NCBI GenBank assembly: GCA_949358305.1
Contig: OX442316.1
Location: forward strand, 18,600,001-18,664,000
Length of the DNA stretch: 64,000 nt
Direction: 5' to 3'
Source: Strigamia acuminata
Taxonomy: Eukaryota > Arthropoda > Chilopoda > Geophilomorpha > Linotaeniidae
The position numbers were made by a program, and so were the translations under genes. Positions 1-12,080 of the stretch are shown piece by piece (position 1 is the first letter of the stretch; each line of letters starts with the position of its first letter). The notes under the pieces were generated by a model. That model did no database searches and was not told where the DNA came from. It saw only the letters and a program-made list of their open reading frames with translations.

Positions 1-3000
1 ACAAGAGGTAGTGGAGCGACTTTTGAATAGAGGTTGGGGAAAAGGTCAAAGATGATTTGTGCAGCCAACTTATCAAATCACTCATTCTCTAGCGGGCGTT
101 ATTGGCTTTGATTATGAATAATTAGCACTAATTAACCGCGAACCAAAAGGCGTGTCAAACATTAAAGTTCTTGTGGATGAAATTTTGATGAAAATGAAGA
201 CGAGATGTTTGCCGCTCCTCTTCAAGTTGTTGAATAAATAACACACGTTTGGTTTTTATGCTTTCTACTTTTTATTTTTTATATCCGTGAGCAGAAAATC
301 TTGAAAGTTTCCATTTTTTGTCCGTCTTAAAGGCGAATTGTAGCGTGAAGAAGGCGTTGGTAGCAGTTGCAGTAGCAGTTGGTGGGCCGGATGATAGGTT
401 GGAGTGTAAATTTAGTTAAGTCTAAAAGTGAGACGAAATTGAGCAGTAAAGAAAAGTTCTCTGCTCGCGACGGTGTGTTGTGGGGGGAGCCCGAGTTAAC
501 TGATCTGGTGGGAAATTACCGCATTTTGCTCGTTTGAATGCAATCGAGCGGTTGGGAGACCGATCTAATCTTTACTGCGCTCCTATAGCGCCACTTTGTG
601 TAATAAGTGCTTGTTGGGCTTAAAGTATTTTCTCATCAAGCAGCGGCATTCTTGGGGGAATAGTTTTAAATGGAAGTTTCTCGATGAGATCAACTCAAAG
701 GCCACGCTCACAAAAGTTCAAGTGTTGACTCGAATCGATACGTGTCGAAGAAACGTGAAAGGATTGTGGGAACAAGATGATTACCCGCCCTCCCTCGCTC
801 GGGCTAATCTGACTAAGAGGACGTTGGCCAAAACTTAGAAGAAGCGAGCCCCCATGGAATACTAATATCAACTAATATTCAAATGAATGCATGTTTGAAT
901 TGGATTTTTATTTTCTTTTTTATTCGGCTTGAAATAATTGTAAGGTTTGCTGCTTTTCGCATGCCCGCCTTCGCTTGTTTGCTATCTGTCGGGAACAGCT
1001 GCTGCCACCCGTAGCTGACTCGCACCCTTTATCGCTTTCTCACGAGACTTTTGCACCAATCTCTTGATTGAGTTTGGAGAGAGAGGGAGGGAGAGAGATT
1101 TTCATACTGTAGTCAAGAGACGAGATAGATATGTGATGCAAGTCGAGACCGAGACCCGATTGTTACGCCTTGTAAAAAGCCTCGCTTGAAATTAGATTAG
1201 TATTGCAGTATTGGGTGGAAATCGATTTAGGGGGGTTGTTATGATGAACTCGTTGAAATATGTAAAAGGGAAATGATGTTGGGGGAGTTTATTTCATCGT
1301 TATCATTTTAATTAAGGAAAGATTATTTATACGGTGGGGATTTTCTTCTTTTTTTTCTTTTGAGTGGAAATAATGACTTTGTTATTATTGATATATTAGC
1401 GAGCGAAGATTAAATCCATAAATTGTGGAATTTTAGTGAGAGAGTCGTAACTCGTAATCTTCTTTGGTTTTTTTAAAAAAGAAAATGGAGTGGGGTTTCT
1501 AAATTTCGAAAGAAACTCATAAATACACATAAAATAGTGGGCGAGAAAAATTAAAAGTAAATTAGGTATTCTTGTTATTAATTATAGATCTTTGGGAAAA
1601 TGAGGTCAGGTTGATGATGATAATTGTTGCCGATGCACGAAGCAATTGCAAAATAACATCATAACGTATTGTAACATTTATTGCGCGCAGAGTGCATTAT
1701 GTCATAATTTTCCAATGGTTTATTCTGGGTGATGCCAAGACCAATAAAGCCGTTAATAAAAGTTTGTACACGTAACCATGTAGTTAGTAAATCAAAAGAG
1801 TTGACTCGAATCTAGACAAAGCTGTTGTTGAGACTTCACTTGGGAAATGGACATTTCGGGCCAGCTTTGGTTTCATTTGTTTCTTATTGGATTCTAGAAT
1901 TGCAATCTTATTAATCCACTTGAATCTTGTTATACTTTAATGGAAATTAAAACTTCAACATCCAATTAGGACATTTGAATACCGGTAATTAAATAAAATT
2001 TTTCAGAGTTGACATCAACATTCACACACGAGAAATTGCTCAGAAATAGCATATAGAATGTAATACTTTTAGATAACCTCTGTCCAAGTAGTAGAAATCT
2101 AAGCACATCTGACATCTAGTGGCATTTTTTTAAACAAAAATATTAGGCCAAAAGTTTGGGGTTTTAAATGTGTTTTTTTTCTTTCGGTGCTAAAAATGTG
2201 GTAAAGGTGGTTCGTTCGGCAGTGCAGAGAGGAACAAGGAAATAGTGATAAGAGGATTGTGCCAAAACACCTCGGACGGACGGCAGGCATTGTTTTTCTC
2301 GACGCTCGCACCAAATCCTTTCTCATTGCTTTTCTCTGCGGGATGGAAATGATGGTGGCATCACCAGTCACCACTATAAGAGCTGTCTGCCTGGCTTTCT
2401 CTTCGCCCGTTGACCGGTGTGCGGCTGCGCGCCCGTCGAGACGTTTCTTTAGTCTCTCATCTTGATAAAACGTCTTTGACTTTTCAATTATAATTTCGCG
2501 TTTAAAGCGGATTGCAATCTGGAAAAAAATAAATGAAATATCGAAAATTATTGTGTTTGGATTTACAAGCTGGGCTTGCGCGCGCGCGGGTCTGTAATTG
2601 GATTGGGGAAATTTCTCTTATGTAAATGAAGCAAAGCGCGGGCGAAGATCTGAGCTGTCAAAATCTGGCGAGTTTATGATTCTTGCGTCGGGTTTAGACG
2701 TTAAGAAATTACCTTAGTGAATTTACATTTGCTCATTTACACTCCAAAGTCAGCTTTGCTGGCGAACTTTAATTTTGCGCTTAATTAATGTTGTTTTGGG
2801 GTGAAAATAAAGCGAAATCGACCCGGTCTGTTTTGAATTTGATATGCGTGTTTGAAACGAAATGAAATGCAACCGGAGATGAGATTAAGGGTTTACTCGG
2901 TAAAACGCACACAGTTATTTAATTTGAATTGTTTGGATTATTAGCTGATGAACATGGTGGCCTCCTTAGATGTGGTATTCGGAATTTTTGGAAAATTTCA

Positions 3001-3377
3001 ACCAGTTGTCGTGGAAATCAATACTTTTCAATGCTCGGATATTAATGTTTTAAAGTTGCAAGTGTTTGTTGATTGCAACAGTCTGTGCGCGCTCTGCGCA
3101 TGTCGTCTGGGAACGTAATTTTATTAATTTAGTGAAGTGCAATTAATTTTAAATAGATTAAATAATAATAATGTTTGCGATCGAGTTTCATTAAAATTTT
3201 GCACAATTTAAGAATAAGTGGAATAGCTTTGGGGGTTGGAGTGGGAATTTTGTGCGGACAACAAAAGCACTCGGTCCGCTTCATGTGTCCGGATGTCACG
3301 CGTTGAGTTAGTCAGATTATGCGACTCGAGGTAAGTGACACAGGAACATCCCAACCGATTCCAAGTGCGATATATTC

Positions 3378-3492
3378 TGATTTAGCTCGGTCTAGAAAAG
3401 CAATTCAATTCTGTTTTTACACGATTTATTTTGATTTAATACGGTCTAGAAAAGTAACTCAATTCTGTTTTTACACGATTTATTTTGATTTA
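3378..3492. repeat. 54-bp tandem repeat, about 2.1 copies
   Basis: A unit beginning TGATTTA and containing CGGTCTAGAAAAG and CAATTCTGTTTTTACACG occurs at 3378 and again at 3432, with a third partial start at 3486. The two full copies differ at only a few positions, which suggests a fairly recent local duplication. Confidence 0.8.
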
Positions 3493-6400
3493 TAAAGATT
3501 TTGTAAAAAGTACAAAGTAGCTGCATTCAGACGTCTTGGTTTTGATGTTTATAGTGTTTGTTTTTGTGCTTTTAATATCACAAAAAAAAAACACAAACAC
3601 TACAACACTTGCAACACGACTTTTTGACTGCGGACACTTTCCTTTTTTTAACACGGTTTTTTTTCGTATCCACTGCAAGAACAGAATTGGGTGTCCTGGA
3701 TAAACACTGAATGCACATTACCTATTTGGGTGTGTTTTCCGCAGTAATTGATGGGAGAATGTTTGTTTTTAGCAATTTTAATGTGAGAAATGAAGCGCGC
3801 GCACTACATCATTTAATCCAGGTGAATGTGTAATTAAAAATTTCCTAATTGTATAATTTCGCCTAAAACGGGACAAATTTCAATTTAAAGGATTACTGCA
3901 ACCATTTGCACTAGACATTAAAGTTCAACTATTTTTAGAATACCCGAATGTTGCCACAATGGAGTGTTTTAAGATAAATTCTGGTTGGGGGCTTGTAAGT
4001 CTTAATCTTAAAACAAGTCATCAGTTTTTTCCTTCTTGTCACTTGAAGGCGAACTATTCAATTGCTAGTTCCTAGCGGCCAATCAAACCAAGATGGTCAC
4101 TCGTACAGCGCTCGTTATAGATACGAAGAGGAGCAGCTTATGGCGCATTTAATAAATGTCCACTCAACACCTCTTCAATAAAACAAGATAATGAATTGCT
4201 CATTATTCACTCGACAACACTCGACGGACTCTAGCCGTTTGGAATCATATTCAGCGCACTCGATATCATTTGATTTTTCAACAAGGAATTTGATTTAGTT
4301 TGTACGTTGCTCGACATTGCGTCACGCCAGATACTACGAGTCTAGTCAGCAACTAAGTAATCGGTTTAGCGACTATCAGCTTTTTTCTTTTTTTTAAAGA
4401 AACGGAGGAATTTGAAGCTTATTTGCATGCAAAATAAGTCGGAAGGTTGTGGCGCGATACGGTACGTTGTAATCAGCTGAAATGAGGCTTTTAAAAAGAA
4501 CATCTTTCTGCTTGTCCATCACGAAGAACAAAGAAGCTGTCCTTTTCCAATCTCTTGCTATTAGGTTCTTAGTGCCCTCACATCACGACTTGCGCTACTT
4601 TTCTTTTGCCGCCATCGCAAGTCGATTTTTTCTTCTTTTTTTTTTTGGTATTTTTTTTCTTCTTCGTTTTTTCTTTGCTCTCGTTTCATCTTTTCTTCAA
4701 TGATCCACTATCTCTGGTCAGGGCCAAAACACGAACATCAGACGGTGACCTCGAAGGACGGTGACCTCCACTGGGGGGTTGATAACAGTTTTTATAGAAA
4801 GCTTCATAAAAGAAGTTGAAAATGGACATGTTTTTACCTTAGGTAGAAGGCCAAGTCGTTTGCCAAAGTTTGTGGAAGGTTGAAGTTTGTTGTGTCGTTT
4901 TTATATTGCAGGTAACAACTTTTATTTGGTCGTTTGTGTGTTGTATTGCAGTAAAATGCTATTGATGCTCAGTAACGTATGTTTTGTGATACGAGCTAAA
5001 AGAATCAGTTTTTCATTATGTAACTATTAATAGCTTCTATTTCTAATTATTTATTGATGAAATAAGTTAAACTTTTGATTACAAACCACTGTCGAAAAGC
5101 ATTTGGGATTTTTAATCAAAAAACGTCTTTTATATTTGTCATTTACCTTGCTAAGGTAACTTTGTGATAATAAATAATAAATGGCATCCAATTGAGCGGC
5201 TTTGCGAGGTATTGAAATTAGTTATTGCAAAAATCAAGGTGAAGAATTTACCTGTCTTGGAGAGAAAGTTAAACCAGTGAAAAAGACAAAGTAACGTAAC
5301 AAATCATAACTTGTGAGTCGAAAATGAAGAATTGCCGACACTGTATCTTCTTCCCTAGAGTGGAAAGGAACAGATAATTGAACTCCGAAAAGTTATAATT
5401 CTTCACGGTGATGGGTTGCTTTAGATAAATAACTAATGCCAGGTTTTGGTTATTGGAAAAAAATTTTATTTAAATTTTTTTTCTATGGCAGATTTTTGGA
5501 TTTCTAATTATAGGTAATTAGGGAAGGTACAGGTAAGAAATAATAACTTTTCCATTCTCGCGGGTAATAGACCGTTAAATTAAAAATCAAAGTTGGATTC
5601 ACACATTTCAGCATGTGCTTTTGACAGTTACATTTGCATTAATATTAAAATGAAGTAGATTTAATTAGTGTGTGGTCGAGTTTCTCGTCAGGTGAGAGTC
5701 ATTCAGTCATTCAAAGTGAAATTCTTGAAATCATTTATTGAAATTAAAATGGCAGCGAGCTGGGGACGCGTTGGAGCCTATTGGCTTTTCAAACGGAGCA
5801 ACTTGGCGAGGGTATCATAAAGTTTTAAAGTTTGAAGGATTTGTTCGTGCCACAACTAAAGCTGGTAATCTGAAAAGCTTGCAGACTCAGTTTTAAGGAA
5901 AAAAGAAATTATTTTTTCCTCCTAACTACACTGAAAGGATCGGAAGCAATGAGCTGTTAAAGGGAATCAATAGACGTAAGAAAAAAGGAACGAAGAAGAT
6001 CATTAAAAATAAAAGCAAGTGAAAACGAGCATTATTTATGTTTTAATTGGTGAGTGTGCCAAACTTCTACGCTCGTATACTTGAATGCAGTCTTAGAATA
6101 TCGTGAGTTGTTTTTAAAACACGAGTTAGGCGTAGAGCAAATTGCGGAGTAATTGGGAAAAGGAAGTTGGGGGCCGTGAATGTGTGAAGACAATTGTAAG
6201 CAATCGATGTTGACCACAAAAGAATCGGTTTGGGCTTAAACAGTTGTCGAGCATGCAGTGAAGAGGAAGCCACAAGCACTTATTGCAGCGTATAATGAGG
6301 AAGGTGCTGTGCATTGAATTCAGATGATAATGGGCGTGTGTGGTGACTTATTAGAACGCTGCTTGTGTCGATGAAGCCTGTAATTTCAATTAAATGGCGC

Positions 6401-7488
6401 GGGTTTTCTTGCAAGATGGATGAAAGGGATGAAAGCGTATGCAAAGTTCTTTTAACTGTTATGGCCGATTCGATTTCCAATAACAGGATGGATGTGATGG
6501 GAAAATGCTATGCTGCCGAGTTCCAGTCTGCTCGATGCAAGATTAAAAAGGGTCTCGGATGGCTTTCTTATTGATGTTGGAAAAAATTGCAACTTGGTGG
6601 AAATTAAGATGTTGTTACGGGTCTTTAATATTTTATACCGAGCGGAATTAATCATAATAAATAATAGAGATGGTTGAACAAAATTCTGGTTCCTTTTTTC
6701 TTTTTTTTCCTTTTTTTCGTGCTGGTAATAGAAATTTATTTGGAAGGAAAACTGTGTACGGTTTGTGGCTTTAAGGTGTGTATGAATGTTTTTAAGAAAA
6801 TTAACTTAATTATTGTTTGTTCAAGAATTGAGATTGCTTTTTTCTTAAAGGATTAAATAGTTGTTGACTCGCTCGAATGATAATCTCTTTGCTGTAAACC
6901 CTTTAGGAAACCTCAAAGAGACAAATAAATGAATAAACTTTTGGAAAACGAGCAAAAATGTCCAGAAATGTTCTTTAAATTTGTAATTGGAGCAACTGAA
7001 ATGTTACATCTGTAATTGATTGCTGGCAGTGACTGATCGCTAATACCCGAGCATTAAAGGAAGAAGTGTAGCCGATAAATTAATTATGGTATGGAGCTTG
7101 CATTATTAAATGCATTTTTTAGTGCTCGTTTTACAGCTGAGAGTGCCGTGTGCTGGAGGTTCAATTGGTAATTAAATTTAAGAATTGAACTGATTTGTTT
7201 GTATTGAGTTGATTTTTCGTTTTTGTGCAGGTTGAACGTTATTATTATTGGTGAATTTTGGCGTTTGGGATGCGATAAAGTGGACGTTTGTGTATACCTA
7301 ATTGCTTGGTGGAGTTTAATTTTGGGAAATGAGACATGCGTGCAAATGCGGCTGTTAGTGCGGTTTGGTTAATAAATAGTTAAATGTTAATGGAACCGAT
7401 TAGCTCGTTAGTGTTGCAATTTGTTGGTATTGGCTGTCGGTAAGAGATTTGCTCACTTTAGTTACGCCATTTTTTTCTTCTCATTTTT

Positions 7489-7515
7489 TATATAATTATA
7501 ATTTATAATTATATA
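7489..7515. repeat. AT palindrome with 13-base arms
   Basis: TATATAATTATAA is followed by one T and then its exact reverse complement. Such pure-AT palindromes can extrude as cruciforms; no function is implied. Confidence 0.8.
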
Positions 7516-9895
7516 TTTACAGCATTTGTTTGATTGTTTGATGTTATCGATTTCAATCGCGTTTTGTTTGTTTTGAGGTCGTCGAGGTGGAATTTTGCCT
7601 TTGTTATTGTTGAAAACGTTTTCATGTCTGTTTATTAATAAATATGTCTGTCAACATTGAGTTTGTCTGTCCAGTTTGTCAGTCTGATGACAGTTAACGA
7701 CTTTCTGCGTGTTCTCTTGGGAGTCCTGGATTGCTTGGTCATTGCACCTGACTGGCAATCAGCAGACCTGCGGTTTTCGTGGACCCTGGACTGTTAGTCA
7801 CTTAGTGTCTTCATATATCTGGTCAATTTATTGATTTTTTGATTCGGCATTACTTCCCGAGTTAAATGATTTAACATTCTTCAACATCACAATGCAAAAT
7901 GGCGATTTGAACGATTTTTTTTTTAAAATTAAATTTAAGATTTGCTAACTTGTAAGTGCAACTCAATTAATTATGCTCCATGAAATTCACTAGAGACATT
8001 TCTAATGTGTTGACTTTGAGTTTGGTGAAGTGTAAATGCAAAGTTAGTGCAACTTTTATTTGCATTTGAAAATTGTCAAGTTTGAATATTAAAGGTGACA
8101 TATATTAGAGGCAGGAAAATATGGTCGCTTTTTGAAAATGTTGGCGCCGTTTAGATTTATTAGAGAACGCATAGTGAGCGAGCATAGCATTCATCTTGTA
8201 GCTTGATACAATGTATCTACGGCAAGTGTGAGCGCCCAATATTCGTTGTAGTGAGGCAAAAACATTCACTAGGAGACACGGTAAATTGCACTCACCCAGA
8301 AATGAATAATTGGATGGAGGATGTTTTTTCTTGCAGCCACTTGTTTTGGTGCCGAATTCGGGAAAGAGAAATGGTGTAGAAAGAAAAAAAGGAAAGGAAA
8401 AAAGTGGCAGACAATTGATTCAACAGGGAAAATTACTGAACAGAATTGCAGGCAGTAAAAGAAAAAAAATGCACAAAGAAAAGACTGGAGGATTTATGAA
8501 GCAAAACGAAATTACAAGATTAGCTCTGCTTTTAAGATAATTTTTTCTTTCTTTTTTTCTTTCAAAAAAGAAACACAAATAAATGTTTTTAGAAAAGAAA
8601 ATTACTGGTTGAGATAATTTTTGCTCCGCGCATCAAGAAGTTATTGTTTAGTTCTTTCTTTCTTTCTTTCTTTCTTCCTTCTCACTTTATTTTAAAGTGG
8701 TTCAAAGCTGTTTTCTACAAAACTCCTCCACCAGCTGATCAACTTGGAAAAGGATAGAAAAAGCTAAATCCTGTCGTAGTAAAGTCTTTTCTTTTCTTTT
8801 TTTTCTTCTTTTCCCGATTTTGTGGTTGAAGATCGAACGATTTAAAATTAAAGGAGGTGTGGTGGCTGGTGAGTGTGCCGAAAATGCAATTTTGCTCATT
8901 TTTAGTACATCTGTAAAGATAACGGGCCAGTGGGTCGCATCTTTAATGATGAGTTGAGCCTGGTTTGCACTAGAACGCGAAGGAACAAATAAAGCTTCCT
9001 TGCTCTTTTTTTGCATCTTGTTTGCTTGCAACGCAGGAAAAAGGCACACACTAGCAAGTTGAGAAATCCGAAGTCTTTGGGTGTGCAGAAAGAAAATTTT
9101 GCTACTCGACCAATATAAAATGGTGGTATGATGAATGATGTGACGTTTGACGTTGGGTTTACCGACATCTTGTGTTAGAATCGATTATTACAGAAACTGT
9201 TGGCGTTATAGTTGTAGCGATATAAATAGTGGAAAACTACTGGTTTGACTATGGTGTTTTAAGTTATAGTATAAGCTCCGTTATCCTCAGAAGTTTATAC
9301 AGGGCGAGTCAGAAAGACTTGACGATTTTGAAAATGTAATTAATTAAAAAATTTATTTGAAACTAAAACCATTATACAGAGTTTGGAAGGCGATTTGATT
9401 TGCGTTTTAGATGAACCGACACAGGTGTAAAAGTTTGACCTAATTGTTGGTCTATCGGTCGCCATTTTTTTTCACGTTTCAAACTTTCTCCTCGCTGATG
9501 TACAGGTTTCAAAACTAATTACTGGTTGTGTTGACACTTTTTTGTATCATGTATCAACCTGTATTTGTACAATCTACGTCGTAAGAAAGGCCCTAAGAAA
9601 GGCCCTAAGAATTTAAAACATTAAGTGACATGAGTGACGATGGAAATGCATTCCTGAATGCCTCGCAGTTCCGAGGAAACAAAATGGTGTAAAACTGACA
9701 TTATACTGGAAAGGATGTTTTGGAATGCACCTACAAGTAGTGTTTTCAACATTTAAAACATTGTTCAAAATCAAATAAAATGCAGTGAGCGAGAGATTGA
9801 TTGGCTAATGCAACAGTACAACAGTACATTCTTGGATAGCGTGAACGACACGTTTGCTGGTTTGAACCACTAACCAGGCTTTACATCTTCTAAAC

Positions 9896-10156
9896 CAGTA
9901 GTGTGACTGGTCAATATTCCAATATTAGACGTCAAATCCAAAAATAATTTTAAATATATGGAAATAATAAAAATTAATTGATTTGCAATTTTTTGTGATA
10001 ATTTATTTCTTTTTTTTTTATAAACAATTGCACAGTCGCCATCTGCACGAATAACTGTGAGGTGTGTGTTCCTGAACTACGGTTTGACTTGGAGCGCCGT
10101 GGAAAAATGTTGAATCATTAATGGCGCCGTGAACAGAAAAGGGTTGGGAATCACTG
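9896..10156 (-). mobile_element. Possible hAT-type non-autonomous element
   Basis: The right edge, read on the minus strand, begins CAGTGATTCCCAACCCTTTT, a very common form of hAT transposon end. The next eight bases are TTCTAAAG. At 9888-9895 stands TTCTAAAC, seven of eight identical, immediately followed by CAGTAGTG. The pair fits an 8-bp target duplication around a 261-bp element. Beyond CAGT and a nearby G the two ends match poorly, so the left boundary is uncertain. There is no coding capacity inside, only AT-rich sequence and T runs. Confidence 0.4.
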
Positions 10157-12012
10157 TTCTAAAGTGGGAATGTTTTGAAAGAAAACAAGGCCGTAGGTGC
10201 CAAAGGTGCACCACGGTGAAACAAACTTTTCTTTATTTTTATTTTTTTTTTTTTTTATTTTTTTTTTTTTTTATTTTTATTTTTATTTTTATTTCTTTTT
10301 CATTTCTTTCTTTTACGTAGAAAAGTTTGTTCTTTCTCAGGTTGAAAGGAGGAGCCATTTTAATGATCTATTTACATAATTTAGATTTTTCGAGTGGATG
10401 AAAATGTCGTTTTACTTTTGACGAGTGCAAGTACGGTGCAAGTTTGTTGCAATTTAGATTGATGCAGTGATTTAATGGGATAAATTTGAGGTAAAACGCT
10501 CACTCGGATTGTATGACGAAGCATTTGAACTGCCAATAAGCCTATTGGAATCTGTCCCTAATGCGTGCTCTCGTAAGCAATTTTCATAGTGAAACTCTTC
10601 TGATTTCCACCCGATGCTAAGACTCACATGCGAAGAAGCAAATTGTGGTTCACGTTTTTTCTTCGACAAGCAACGCTCGCACCAATTAGGCGGAAATTTG
10701 TTCCTCACTGCAAAAACCCCCCGCTAGAAAATTGGATGGATGCCAGTTGAGTCGGATATCTGCGAATTTCTTCGTCCGTCCATGTTATGAACAAAGTGAG
10801 AGGAAAAAAATTCACTTTTGTGCGTGGCAATCTGCTAAGAAGTGTTACCAAAAAAAATAAAAAAAAAAATTCTTGTTTTTTTTCTGATTTTAACACTTGC
10901 GCCTCATATATTTCCTTTTTATTATTCTAATTTTTGTGGAAACGAGGAACGATTATTTAAGCGATGATGCAAAAAAATGGGCGCAAGATGGTGCGACATG
11001 GGAGAATGGATGAGGATGATGTGGCAGCAGCACGTCTCATTATAGGTTTGCGACTGAAACGAAACTGGAATTCAATTTCTTTTGTGGTGTCGCAACGGGT
11101 CTTGTCTACACGACTGTTATTCCACATCCGTTTTCAAACTAGAGAAAGAAGAGGTTGAATAAAAAGGAAAAAATAATCAATAGCATATCCATTTATCACG
11201 AGCATTCTTGCGGGACAGCAAGTGAGAAATTACCTAAAAGCAATTTTTTAAAGTAAAATGGGAAGAGAAAAATCGATCGGACGAGTGAATAAATTTTTGG
11301 TGCAAAATTTTTTGATATTTTCACTGACACATCCGCTTGTGCGTGTGTGTCATCCGACGAAAAGGAAAAGGATATTCGTGCTGTTTTTATCTCGTGTTTT
11401 CAGCACCCGGTTGATGTGGATTGTGGACTCGGGTGTTGCTCGCGTCACGTCCATCCGATTTGTTGACAGGGAAGAAGGAGCGCGTTAAACTTAAACTGTT
11501 GAAAAGTGCACTAAAGTCGAGGTCTATACAGTAAGGTGGCTGCCTTCTGCTTGTCTGCACGATCAACTTTTTGTGTGCTTGTGGCTTGTCTGTCCGTAAC
11601 GATGTTGCCAAGGATTAATCATCCAGAAACCTTTCTGACAGTCCGAGTCGTCGTTGCATCGCGTGATTAATCCCCGCTCCCACTTGCAATTCGATTACTC
11701 GGGTCTCGGGAGTGGGTGTTAAAATGCTGAGTTCATTACTTGATGGTTCAAGTATTCACGCAGGAATTGCACCAGCCTCCAACCTCTTTTCTAAATTTCT
11801 TATTTTCTCATTTTTTTTTTTTTAAAGAAAAGTTTAATCTATTGATGGGATTGTTATATTAAATTTTTGATTTCAGAATGGCGATGTCAAAAGTGACATC
11901 TGTCATCTGGTGGACGACGAGGCTGTTTTTCTGATTTTTTTTTTCAGTTTTGTTGCTATAGTTGCATTGAAGAAAGTCAACAAATCCGTTTAAAGCGGCC
12001 AAGAGTGCGGCA

Positions 12013-12039
12013 TTATTTATTATTTATTATTATTATTAT

Positions 12040-12080
<41 letters not shown>
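12013..12080. repeat. ATT/TTA trinucleotide microsatellite
   Basis: Imperfect at its left side, where TTTA units interrupt, and perfect TTA for the last 30 or so bases. Confidence 0.95.

Larger units (their letters stand above)
1..9895. other. Non-coding upstream DNA
   Basis: No gene can be supported. The sequence is AT-rich with T-tracts and short simple repeats. Items seen are a 54-bp tandem repeat (3378-3492), a doubled GACGGTGACCTC (4741-4768), a 27-base AT palindrome (7489-7515), a TTTC run (8653-8676), two copies of AAGAAAGGCCCT (9583-9606), and a lone transposon-like end TACAGGGCGAGTCAGAAAG at about 9299-9317 that lacks a visible partner. Open frames such as 2099-2374 minus and 8702-9049 minus have no recognisable domain or codon pattern. 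Confidence 0.6.
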
